This document shows, piece by piece, positions 1-7,892 of a DNA stretch of 64,000 nt. The stretch lies in contig NBBL01000001.1 of the NCBI GenBank assembly GCA_002892395.1, forward strand, positions 281,331-345,330, read 5' to 3'. This stretch comes from Lachnospiraceae bacterium. Lineage in GTDB: Bacteria > Bacillota > Clostridia > Lachnospirales > Lachnospiraceae. The position numbers and the translations under genes are program-made. Numbering within the stretch: the stretch's first letter is position 1; each line of letters opens with the position of its first letter. Below the pieces are notes generated by a model, which saw nothing but the letters and a program-made list of their open reading frames with translations, did not search any database and was not told the DNA's origin.

Positions 1-14
1 CTCTCTCCCCCTGC

Positions 15-1334
15 TCAGATCTGTGTCAGGACAAAGATATCGTAAATGGAGCGAATCGCCGCCTCAAAATCCGCGCTCTTGACCCCGACGATGATGTTGA
101 ATTCACTGGATCCCTGGTCGATCATCTTCACATTGACATGTGCGTGGCTCAGCGCCGCAAAGACACGGGCCGCTGTGCCTCTCTGATCCTTCATGCCTCT
201 CCCGACCACAGCGATCAGAGCCAGATCATCCTCCAGCGCGATGTGATCCGGATGCACTGCGCGGTGAATGCCCGCCACGATTTTCTGCTCCCGGTCCAGG
301 AATTCCGAGCGGTGTACCACGATGGTCATGGTATCAATCCCGGACGGCATATGCTCCAGGTTCATGTTGTTGTCCTCAAAAACCTGCAGCACCTTGCGGC
401 AGAACCCCACCTCAGAGTTCATCCTGTCCTTATCAATGGTCACGGAACAGAAGCCTTTTTTCCCTGCAATTCCCGTGATGGTGTACCTGGGCTTCCGGCA
501 GGTGTCCGCCACAATCATAGTTCCCCGATCCGATGGGCGATTGGTATTTCGGATGTTGATCGGAATTCCTTCCTTTCTCACCGGAAAAATGGCGTCCTCA
601 TGCATGACGCCCGCTCCCATGTAGGAAAGCTCCCGCAGCTCGTGATAGGTAATGGTGTCAATGACCTCCGGATTTTCGATAATATGGGGATCCGCACAGA
701 GGAAGCCCGACACATCGGTCCAGTTCTCGTAAACATCCGCGTGAATCGCCCCTGCGATCACAGAACCGCTGACATCGGATCCCCCCCTGGAAAAGGTTCG
801 GATTCTGCCATCCGCCGAAATGCCGTAAAAGCCGGGGATCACCGCTCGCTCCAGATCCCGGAAGCGAGAAGCAATCCGCTCCTCCGTCGTATCGCGATCC
901 AAGGTTCCGTCCTCAAAAAAGACGATGATCTCCGCCGGATCCACAAATTCATAGCCGAGATAATTGGCCATAATTCTTCCGTTCAGGTACTCTCCGCGGC
1001 TGGCGGCGTAGTCCCTCCCGCTTCCGTTTTTCAACTTTTCCGCAATGGTCTCGTACTCATTCCGAAGATCCAGCTCCAGCGCAAGACCGCTGACAATCGC
1101 ATCAAAGCGGGCTCGAATCTCCGAAAAAACCGCGGAAAACCGATCTTCATCCCCTGTCGCATCGTAAAGACGGTACAGGAGATCGGTCACCTTCGTGTCA
1201 TCCTCACTTCTCTTCCCCGGCGCACTGGGAACCACATATCGTCTGGAGGAGTCTGAGGAAATGATCTCCTTCACTTTTCGGAACTGCTCTGCACTTGCCA
1301 GCGAGCTCCCGCCAAATTTTACTACTTTTTTCAT
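15..1334 (-). CDS. lysC: Aspartate kinase
   Basis: Phosphorylates aspartate, the first committed step to lysine, threonine and methionine (and diaminopimelate for the cell wall); cytosolic. The protein starts MKKVVKFGGSSLAS, the KFGGSS nucleotide/aspartate motif of aspartokinases. The GGSDVSGS segment in the middle and two C-terminal ACT-like segments (about residues 300-439) fit a monofunctional, allosterically regulated enzyme of 439 residues, normal for the family. The open frame extends 50 codons further upstream, but that stretch crosses two hairpins and has no family similarity; the ATG at 1334 has AGGAG (1346-1350) 11 bases ahead. Last gene of the series in the window, 121 bases after purL. 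The paralogue name (lysC, thrA-type) cannot be decided from sequence alone. Confidence 0.93.
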   Translation of the reverse strand: MKKVVKFGGSSLASAEQFRKVKEIISSDSSRRYVVPSAPGKRSEDDTKVTDLLYRLYDATGDEDRFSAVFSEIRARFDAIVSGLALELDLRNEYETIAEKLKNGSGRDYAASRGEYLNGRIMANYLGYEFVDPAEIIVFFEDGTLDRDTTEERIASRFRDLERAVIPGFYGISADGRIRTFSRGGSDVSGSVIAGAIHADVYENWTDVSGFLCADPHIIENPEVIDTITYHELRELSYMGAGVMHEDAIFPVRKEGIPINIRNTNRPSDRGTMIVADTCRKPRYTITGIAGKKGFCSVTIDKDRMNSEVGFCRKVLQVFEDNNMNLEHMPSGIDTMTIVVHRSEFLDREQKIVAGIHRAVHPDHIALEDDLALIAVVGRGMKDQRGTAARVFAALSHAHVNVKMIDQGSSEFNIIVGVKSADFEAAIRSIYDIFVLTQI

Positions 1335-1362
1335 CCCGGTATCTGCTCCTAATGATCTCTTG

Positions 1363-1424
1363 CTTCCCCGCGGTCCATGCAGCGGGGAAGGAATGGCAAG
1401 ATTGACAGGATCGTCAATCTTGCC
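1363..1424 (-). promoter_or_regulatory. Two adjacent perfect hairpins between purL and aspartate kinase
   Basis: Stem 1 pairs 1395-1406 with 1413-1424 (12 bp, 6-base loop, GGCAAGATTGAC and its complement). Stem 2 pairs 1363-1371 with 1382-1390 (9 bp, CTTCCCCGC). Read on the minus strand neither is followed by a run of T, so they are not classical intrinsic terminators. They could protect or process the mRNA, or act as an attenuator or protein-binding site ahead of lysC. The sequence shows the structure; the role is unknown. Confidence 0.5.
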
Positions 1425-1455
1425 ACTTTGAAATTGCCTATAATCATACCATCCT

Positions 1456-4400
1456 TTAGCGGAAATACGCAACACCGGACTCAAAAATTTTCATATCCTG
1501 CCGCTGAGGAATGTTGATATTCACATAAGTTCCGATGCGCTCCGGATGTGCCATTTTCCCGTAAATGCGTCCGTCTGCACTGGTGATTCCCTCAATTGCG
1601 CAGTAAGAGCCGTTCGGATTCCAGCTTTCATCCATCGTGACCTCGCCGTCCGGATCGCAGTACTGCGTGGCAATTTGCCCCCGCTCCATCAGCATGCGTA
1701 TGGTCTCCTCCGGCGCTACAAACCGCCCCTCTCCGTGGGAAGCCGCATTGGCGTACACGCCCCCCAGCTCGGCTCCCCGAAGCCAGGGCGAAAGATGAGA
1801 CACCACCTTGATGGATACCATGCGGCTGATGTGTCTTCCGATCGTGTTCATTGCCAGTGTCGGAGCATGCTCCGTCTGCTCCTTGATGTGTGCATCCGGA
1901 ACAAGACCCAGCTTGATCAGAGCCTGAAAACCGTTACAAACGCCCAGCATCAGCCCGTCGCGTTCGGAAAGAAGGGCTTGAATTTCCTCGCGAATCACCT
2001 GGTTTCGAAACACTGTGGCGAAGAACTTGGCGCTTCCCTCCGGTTCATCTCCCGCAGAGAAGCCCCCCGGGAACATGACGATTTGCGCCTTTCTAATCTC
2101 CTTTCGGTAGCATTCCACCGAGTCCATGATGTCCTGCGGCGTCAGGTTCCGAAAAATCGGCGCCGAAACAGTTGCCCCCGCCCGCTGAAATGCGCGCGCC
2201 GAATCATACTCGCAGTTCGTTCCGGGGAACACCGGAATGAACACATGGGGTCTGGCAACCCTCTCCTTCAGAATCCGAACCTCACCGCCCCCGTAGCAGC
2301 ATTGACTCAGCGCCTTCTGTTCTGTTTCCTCCGTCCGGGTCGGGAACACCGATTCCAGCGTCCCTCTGTAGGCCTTTTCCGCTTCTTCCAGGGGAATGCG
2401 GATGGCGCCGCAGGTCAGCACCTGTTCCTCTGTGACCGCTCCGATCTCTTCTCCTCTCACCTTCAGCGCAACCCGCGCCTCCTTTGGCACCTCCAGCAGA
2501 AGGTTGCACCAGCCGGGCGCAAACAAAAGATCTTCGCAAAGATCCGGCTTCAGAGAGGCGCCGAGGCGGTTTCCGAACGCCATCTTGGCCACTGCCTCAG
2601 AAAGGCCGTGCCGCTGAAGCGCATACGCACTTTTCACCCGCCCTGCTGCAATGTCTTCGTGAAGTCTGCTGTACTGTTCCTTCAAATCTTCAAAATCCGG
2701 GAGCAAATCATCGTCTCTCCGAATCCTAAGCAATACCAGTAAATCCCCTGCTGTTTTAAGCTCCGGAGAAATGATCTGCGCCCCGGATCCGACCCCCACT
2801 GCAAAGCTCACCAGCGTGGGCGGAACATCCATCTCGTTGAAGCTGCCCGACATCGAGTCCTTCCCTCCGATGCTGGCAAGACCAAGCCGAATCTGTGCAT
2901 CATATGCGCCGAGCAGCGCAGAAAGCGGCTGTCCCCAGCGCAGCGGCTTGCCGGGATCCATGCGGCCAAAGTACTCCTGAAAGGTAAAATGCAACGTTCT
3001 CCAGTCCCCTCCGCAGGCTGCTGCCTTGGCCACGGAATCTGCCACCGCGTAGACTGCTCCGTGATACGGGCTCCACTTGGAAAGATAGGGATCAAAGCCA
3101 TAGCTCATGATGGTCACCGTATCCGTTTCCCCCTCCGGAACCGGGATCTTGGCCACCATGGACTGCGTCACTGTCATCTGGTACAGGCCGCCGTAGGGCA
3201 TGGTAACGGTTCCGGCGCCGATGGAGCTGTCGAACAGTTCAACCAGCCCCTTCTGGGAACAGACATTCAGATCGGCAAGGGTTTTGAGCCATTGCGCCCT
3301 CCCGTCGGAAACCCGGTCTGTCTGAAACGGACTGTCCTCCGGAACCGGCATTTCCACCTCAACCGCCGCGGATAAATGGGCGCCGTTCGTATCCAGGAAG
3401 CGGCGGCTGATGTCCACAATGGTCTGTTCTCTCCAGCGCATCACCAGCCGCGGCTCCTCTGTCACCACAGCCACCGGCACTGCCTCCAGATTCTCTTCCT
3501 TCGCAAAGCTCAGAAACTGAGCCACATATTCCGGGTCAATCACACAGGCCATACGCTCCTGCGATTCGGAAATGGCGATTTCCGTCCCATCCAGACCCGC
3601 ATACTTCTTCGGAACCCGGTCCAGATCAATGTCCAGCCCGTCCGCCAGCTCACCGATCGCCACCGAGACGCCTCCCGCCCCGAAATCGTTGCACTTCTTG
3701 ATGAGCCGACTCACCTCAGGCCGGCGGAACATGCGCTGCAGCTTGCGCTCAGTCGGCGCATTTCCCTTTTGTACTTCCGCCCCGCACACTTCAATAGACT
3801 CCGTGGTGTGTACCTTGGAGGAGCCGGTTGCTCCGCCGATACCATCCCGTCCGGTCTCGCCTCCCAGCAGGACAATCACATCCCCCGGCACCGCACTTTT
3901 TCTGACCACATTCCTGCGCGGCGCCGCTGCGATCACAGCGCCCAGCTCCATCCGCTTGGCTGCGTAGTCCGGGTGGTACAGTTCCTTCACATAGCCTGTC
4001 GCCAGACCAATCTGGTTTCCGTAGGAGGAATATCCCCGGGCCGCCTCCGTGACGATCTTCCTCTGGGGAAGCTTTCCCTTCATCGTCTCCGAAAGCGGAA
4101 CCGTGGGATCGGCAGCGCCGCTGATTCGCATCGCCTGGTAGACATAAGTCCGACCGGAAAGCGGGTCGCGAATGGCGCCGCCAAGGCAGGTCGCCGCACC
4201 GCCAAACGGCTCAATCTCCGTCGGATGATTGTGCGTCTCGTTCTTGAAATTGACCAGCCATTCCTCGCTCCTTCCGTCGATTGTAACCGGAACGATCACG
4301 GAGCAGGCATTGATTTCGTCTGTCTCCTCCTGGTCGGTCAGCTTTCCCTCCTGCTTCAGCTTGTACATCCCCATCAGCGCCAGATCCATCAGACAGACAA

Positions 4401-5208
4401 ATTTATCGTCCCTCCCCCGGAACAGTTCATCATGATCCCGCTTATACTGCCGATAGGTTCCCTCCAGTCTCTCCCGATAGGCTCCATCCCGGAATCGGAC
4501 GTGAGTGAGTTCCGTCCGGAAGGTGGTATGACGGCAGTGGTCGGACCAGTATGTGTCAAGCACACGGATTTCCGTCATGGTAGGATCCCGCTGTTCCTCC
4601 CGGAAATACCTGCGGACACAGCAAAAGTCCTCATAGGTCATTGCCAGATTCAGGCTGCGGTAGAGCCCGCAAAATTCCGACTCGGTCATCGTCCGAAAGG
4701 CTTCCAGCTGTGCGATCCTCTTCGGCTCGGGATGGGTGATCGTTAGTGTCTTCGGCTTCTGTTCCCCGGTCTCTCTGGAGTCCACCGGATTGATACAGAA
4801 TTTTTTTACAGCCGCAAGCGCTTCCTCTGAGAGATCCCCGCTCAGCACATAGGTGGTGGCAGAGCGGATGACTGCTTCGGATTCCTGATCGATCAGCTTC
4901 ACGCACTGAACTGCCGAGTCCGCCCTCTGATCAAATTGACCCGGGAGAAACTCCACAGAAAAAACCAGATCTCTCTCCTCCTTCGGAAACTGTTCCTCAT
5001 AGCAGAAGTCAAGAGGCCGCTCAGAAAAAATCGTTCCCTTGGATTTCAAAAAGGTCTCGTCCCTCATATTCTCGATATCGTACCGAATCAGAACGCGGAC
5101 TCGGCGGATCTCACGGATACCCAGGTAGCTTCTGATGTCTCCCAGCAGCTCATGTGCTCTTACCGCAAAGTCTTCCTTTTTTTCAACGTAGATTCTTCTG
5201 ACTCCCAT
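1456..5208 (-). CDS. purL: Phosphoribosylformylglycinamidine synthase, single-chain
   Basis: Converts FGAR, glutamine and ATP to FGAM, the fourth step of purine synthesis; cytosolic. At 1250 residues it is the fused form with synthetase and glutaminase in one chain, as in many Clostridia, rather than the PurLQS complex. The synthetase part carries DTYWSDHCRHTTF near residue 220 and NETHNHPTEIEPFGG near 325. The C-terminal class-I glutaminase domain has the nucleophile in GVCNGFQ (C1091) and the His/Glu pair in MAHPER (H1221, E1223), so both activities look intact. ATG at 5208 has AAAGGAG 5 bases ahead. It starts 10 bases after the sigma-like gene. No other purine gene is in the window and no purine riboswitch is visible upstream. 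Confidence 0.96.
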   Translation of the reverse strand: MGVRRIYVEKKEDFAVRAHELLGDIRSYLGIREIRRVRVLIRYDIENMRDETFLKSKGTIFSERPLDFCYEEQFPKEERDLVFSVEFLPGQFDQRADSAVQCVKLIDQESEAVIRSATTYVLSGDLSEEALAAVKKFCINPVDSRETGEQKPKTLTITHPEPKRIAQLEAFRTMTESEFCGLYRSLNLAMTYEDFCCVRRYFREEQRDPTMTEIRVLDTYWSDHCRHTTFRTELTHVRFRDGAYRERLEGTYRQYKRDHDELFRGRDDKFVCLMDLALMGMYKLKQEGKLTDQEETDEINACSVIVPVTIDGRSEEWLVNFKNETHNHPTEIEPFGGAATCLGGAIRDPLSGRTYVYQAMRISGAADPTVPLSETMKGKLPQRKIVTEAARGYSSYGNQIGLATGYVKELYHPDYAAKRMELGAVIAAAPRRNVVRKSAVPGDVIVLLGGETGRDGIGGATGSSKVHTTESIEVCGAEVQKGNAPTERKLQRMFRRPEVSRLIKKCNDFGAGGVSVAIGELADGLDIDLDRVPKKYAGLDGTEIAISESQERMACVIDPEYVAQFLSFAKEENLEAVPVAVVTEEPRLVMRWREQTIVDISRRFLDTNGAHLSAAVEVEMPVPEDSPFQTDRVSDGRAQWLKTLADLNVCSQKGLVELFDSSIGAGTVTMPYGGLYQMTVTQSMVAKIPVPEGETDTVTIMSYGFDPYLSKWSPYHGAVYAVADSVAKAAACGGDWRTLHFTFQEYFGRMDPGKPLRWGQPLSALLGAYDAQIRLGLASIGGKDSMSGSFNEMDVPPTLVSFAVGVGSGAQIISPELKTAGDLLVLLRIRRDDDLLPDFEDLKEQYSRLHEDIAAGRVKSAYALQRHGLSEAVAKMAFGNRLGASLKPDLCEDLLFAPGWCNLLLEVPKEARVALKVRGEEIGAVTEEQVLTCGAIRIPLEEAEKAYRGTLESVFPTRTEETEQKALSQCCYGGGEVRILKERVARPHVFIPVFPGTNCEYDSARAFQRAGATVSAPIFRNLTPQDIMDSVECYRKEIRKAQIVMFPGGFSAGDEPEGSAKFFATVFRNQVIREEIQALLSERDGLMLGVCNGFQALIKLGLVPDAHIKEQTEHAPTLAMNTIGRHISRMVSIKVVSHLSPWLRGAELGGVYANAASHGEGRFVAPEETIRMLMERGQIATQYCDPDGEVTMDESWNPNGSYCAIEGITSADGRIYGKMAHPERIGTYVNINIPQRQDMKIFESGVAYFR

Positions 5209-5218
5209 AGCGCTCCTT

Positions 5219-5866
5219 TCACTCCATAGCCTGCACGCTCATTTTCAAAAGCGCACGCACTTCCTCCTCGGGGGTGCGAAGCCGTTCCGCCAGCTCCTCC
5301 GGCGATGCCTCTCGCCCCAGTTCCGTCGCCATGACACGTGCTGCCTCCATCAGCTGGTTGACGCGTTCTGCCACCGTTTCTGCCCTTTGTCTGCTGCAGC
5401 GTTCCTCCGTTTCCGCCTGCTTCAGCGCAGCTCTGACTGCCGCGCGCACATACCCGGACAATCCGGTCTCTTCTTCCTGCTGCCCTTCCCCCGCGGCCTT
5501 GCTCCGCCCAATGTACTCCTCCACAGCGGTAACCAGTGAAAGATTGGAGACCCCGATCATCTCGGAAACCCCCATTTCCCCGCCGATGAAATCCTTGACA
5601 ATCGAGAGAGAGGGCATCAGATACGATTCAATCAGGCGTTCTCTTGCCCCCCTGTCCCCCTCTCCGGCTTTTTGCAAGGCCTCTGCCTCTTCCGCTTCCG
5701 TCAGTGGTCTGATCGCCTTCAATTCCTCCAGATAAAGAGAAAGAATATCTTCTGCTGTCTCCCGTTCAGAGGAATCTCCCGCATCTGTCTCCGGGGATCC
5801 GGCGCCTGTATGTCCTGTTCTCCCCTCTCGGTCTGCGTTTTCCTCCTGCATGCCGAATCGTTTCAC
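5219..5866 (-). CDS. Sigma-70-like protein lacking region 4
   Basis: A 215-residue protein resembling sigma-70 regions 1.2 to 3 only. LSLYLEELKAIRPLT followed by EEAEALQKAGEGD matches region 1.2. ERLIESYLMPSLSIVKD up to VTAVEEYIG matches region 2.1-2.2 (core binding). The usual region 2.4 tryptophan-rich -10-recognition helix is replaced by LSGYVRAAVRAAL. VAERVNQLMEAARVM plus a PEELAERL helix matches region 3. No region 4 (-35 recognition) follows. The start is GTG at 5866 with GGGAGGAG 6 bases ahead; the longer frame lacks a ribosome site. It may compete for core polymerase or be a decayed sigma factor. It lies between the DUF5721 gene and purL in the same series. Confidence 0.7.
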   Translation of the reverse strand: MKRFGMQEENADREGRTGHTGAGSPETDAGDSSERETAEDILSLYLEELKAIRPLTEAEEAEALQKAGEGDRGARERLIESYLMPSLSIVKDFIGGEMGVSEMIGVSNLSLVTAVEEYIGRSKAAGEGQQEEETGLSGYVRAAVRAALKQAETEERCSRQRAETVAERVNQLMEAARVMATELGREASPEELAERLRTPEEEVRALLKMSVQAME

Positions 5867-5908
5867 GTTTCTCTCCTCCCTGTTGTCCGATCTGCCGCAC
5901 CTCACCTG

Positions 5909-6403
5909 CTACAATTGACTGACCACAAGCCCGTTTTTCTCAAAAAAGTTTCTGAGCCAGGCATCCCACCAATCCTCCAGACTCCGATCCGGCGGAAACA
6001 GGCGGAAGGAGGCCAGGCTGACACAGTGAAGCTCTTTCTTCTCAAATCGAAGGTTCAGAAAAAAGGTTCCCGGCTCTGCGTTCGGTTTTTGCGCCGTCTC
6101 CGGAAGCAGACGTTCCTGTTCCCCCGGAGAAAGCCGGAGCGTAAGGTGAAAGGACTGGGGCGTTCTCTTTCCGCGGATCAGCTGAAAACACACGGGCTTC
6201 AGCTTTCCCCAAGTCGTGTACTCCTCAATCTGCTGTTCCTCAAGCTCCTCATCCGTGTACCAGCTCCGGTGGGAGGTTCCGTCGATGGAAAAGGTGCAGA
6301 AGGTCCGGAATTCTGCCTCCTGCAGCAAAAATGAATCAAAGCAGCTTCCCACAAAAAGAGCCTGCGTGAATGCCTTAAGATCCTCCGCCCTGTATCCTTT
6401 CAT
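5909..6403 (-). CDS. DUF5721-family protein
   Basis: A 164-residue soluble protein of unknown function that looks like the DUF5721 family typical of Lachnospiraceae. It has an N-terminal phrase FLLQEAEFRTFCTFSIDG and a conserved-looking TTWGKLKPVCFQLIRGKRTP core, with no membrane segment or catalytic motif that I recognise. Start is the ATG at 6403, with GGGAGG about 10 bases ahead; it overlaps the end of the PrsA-like foldase gene by 29 bases, suggesting coupled translation. Family assignment is from memory of the sequence pattern; function is not known. Confidence 0.7.
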   Translation of the reverse strand: MKGYRAEDLKAFTQALFVGSCFDSFLLQEAEFRTFCTFSIDGTSHRSWYTDEELEEQQIEEYTTWGKLKPVCFQLIRGKRTPQSFHLTLRLSPGEQERLLPETAQKPNAEPGTFFLNLRFEKKELHCVSLASFRLFPPDRSLEDWWDAWLRNFFEKNGLVVSQL

Positions 6404-7355
6404 CTCCCATTGCCCTCCCGGCTGCCTCAAAAAAGTCCTCGCCCTGATAACCGCGGCCGATCAGCTGCTCCACACGCTTCCAATCTCCGCCGTCCATCTC
6501 AATCCGCTTCTCCAAAAGAAAGCGCCGAAGCGCTTCTCCGATCCGTTTCTTTGCGCGCTCCGCCTGCATGCTTTGTCGTCTGATCTCCGTCGCCGCCTCG
6601 TCAAAGCTGTCCACGATTTTTACGATGTACAAATGCCCGTCGGACTCAATCACATCACTGACCGCTCCGTCCTCCAAATTGAACACGGCGGTCTCCACCT
6701 CCTCAGGAAGCTCTCCGCGCCCCACCTTAAGGTCCACCGGCCTGCCCTTTGCATAGGTCTTCGCCAACAGATAAAAATCGGCTCCTTCCATGGCGCGAAG
6801 GTGAATTTGTTCGGCATCCTCCGTGTTGTCCACCGCAATCTGCTGAATGCGGATGACCTTTGCCTCGCTCTGACTCACCTCCACATCCCGGGCCGCCATG
6901 ATTTCCCGCTTGCATTTCAACGCCAGCCCGTAGCTCAAAAAAAGCGCCCTCGTTCCCTCCTGATCCAGCCCGTTTAGCTTCGGCTCCTGTCGCACGGAAT
7001 CCTCGTAAAAACGATCTGCTGCGTCCTCCAGACGCTTTTTCTCCCCATCGGACAGCTTCACCTCTCGCTGCTCCGCCATCCGATCCATGGCCGTCATCTC
7101 AATAAAAAAGGTTTTCAGCCGCTGAAGATACCTCTTTTCATACGTCTCTCCGCCCTCACCCGCAGCCACCCTCCAAATGGTGTCCGTGTAGACCTGCTCC
7201 GCCTCACGAAAGGCGGACAGCGCCACCAGCGCCATCTGCTGGGCACTGTAGGGCACCGGAATCTCCTCCGCCTCCTGCTGTTTTTCCGCACTGCACCCCC
7301 CAATCAGGACAGTGATGCAAAGCACTGCAATAATCAGCCGTTTTTTGAATGACAT
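6375..7355 (-). CDS. PrsA-like peptidyl-prolyl isomerase lipoprotein
   Basis: A 326-residue exported lipoprotein. The N-terminus MSFKKRLIIAVLCITVLIGGC is a lipoprotein signal peptide with the lipid-attachment cysteine at residue 21. A helical chaperone-like region is followed at about 165-255 by a parvulin-like segment (IRIQQIAVDN, then AKGRPVDLKVGRGEL and FNLEDGAVSDVIES), where the typical Gly-Glu-Leu/Gly-x-Val-Ser pattern is visible, and by another helical part. By analogy with PrsA/SurA it would help fold secreted proteins at the outer face of the membrane. ATG has GGAGGGGG 7 bases ahead. It overlaps the downstream DUF5721 gene. Confidence 0.8.
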   Translation of the reverse strand: MSFKKRLIIAVLCITVLIGGCSAEKQQEAEEIPVPYSAQQMALVALSAFREAEQVYTDTIWRVAAGEGGETYEKRYLQRLKTFFIEMTAMDRMAEQREVKLSDGEKKRLEDAADRFYEDSVRQEPKLNGLDQEGTRALFLSYGLALKCKREIMAARDVEVSQSEAKVIRIQQIAVDNTEDAEQIHLRAMEGADFYLLAKTYAKGRPVDLKVGRGELPEEVETAVFNLEDGAVSDVIESDGHLYIVKIVDSFDEAATEIRRQSMQAERAKKRIGEALRRFLLEKRIEMDGGDWKRVEQLIGRGYQGEDFFEAAGRAMGDERIQGGGS

Positions 7356-7382
7356 GCTGCGCCCCCTCCGAGGGCACGATAA

Positions 7383-7421
7383 GAGCAGGCTGCGAACTGT
7401 CTGTTCCCCCGCTGCCTGCTC
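7383..7421 (-). other. Hairpin between DUF212 gene and foldase gene
   Basis: GAGCAGGC at 7383-7390 pairs with GCCTGCTC at 7414-7421 (8 bp, 23-base loop) just after the DUF212 stop codon. On the minus strand it is followed by TTATCG, not a T run, so termination is unlikely or partial. It may stabilise or process the transcript. Confidence 0.35.
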
Positions 7422-7424
7422 CTA

Positions 7425-7892
7425 TCAGTGATAGAAAATCAATTGAATCGCGGCTGCAATCAGGATGCCCAGCACCGCTCCGCAGCAGACCTGCATGGGC
7501 GTATGACCGATCAGCTCCTTCAGTCTCATCTGCAGCTTGTCGGGATCATCGAAGTTCCAGAAATCCTCCTGCATCATCATATTGAGCAGTCTGGACTGCT
7601 TTCCCGTCTCTCGCCGCACACCCATGGCGTCGGTCATTACGACCATTGCAAAAATAAAACTGATTGCAAACTCAAAGGACCCGATTCCGTAGCAATAAGC
7701 CGCACTGGAAGCAAGACCGCAGACAGTCGCACTATGGGAGCTGGGCATGCCGCCGTTTCCGTACAAGCGCTCCACCCGGATGGTTCCCGTCGTAAGCAAT
7801 TCCAGAAGCATCTTGATAAACTGTGCAATGAACCAGCTCGCTACGGCACTCATCAAAATCTGATTGGATAAAATCTGGTTTCCTATACTCAT
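7425..7892 (-). CDS. Divergent PAP2-family (DUF212) membrane protein
   Basis: A 155-residue membrane protein of the DUF212 family (YuiD-like, divergent acid phosphatase/haloperoxidase-related). Several hydrophobic segments are visible: residues about 12-35, 60-95 and a C-terminal GAVLGILIAAAIQLIFY. The family-typical GGMPSSHSATVCGLA segment lies near residue 46, with a conserved histidine in SSHS; GHTPMQV lies near 129. The substrate is unknown; related PAP2 enzymes dephosphorylate lipid phosphates. It starts within the end of glgA (ATGA overlap), so it is translationally coupled to it. Confidence 0.85.
   Translation of the reverse strand: MSIGNQILSNQILMSAVASWFIAQFIKMLLELLTTGTIRVERLYGNGGMPSSHSATVCGLASSAAYCYGIGSFEFAISFIFAMVVMTDAMGVRRETGKQSRLLNMMMQEDFWNFDDPDKLQMRLKELIGHTPMQVCCGAVLGILIAAAIQLIFYH

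Noticed and set aside
138..1256. 372-codon plus-strand frame over aspartate kinase
   Set aside because: Antisense shadow of lysC; no family similarity or ribosome-binding site.
1335..1484. 50-codon N-terminal extension of aspartate kinase
   Set aside because: It covers the intergenic hairpins and lacks a ribosome site; the conserved start is at 1334.
3376..4746. 456-codon plus-strand frame over purL
   Set aside because: High-GC antisense shadow; purL on the other strand is complete with all motifs.
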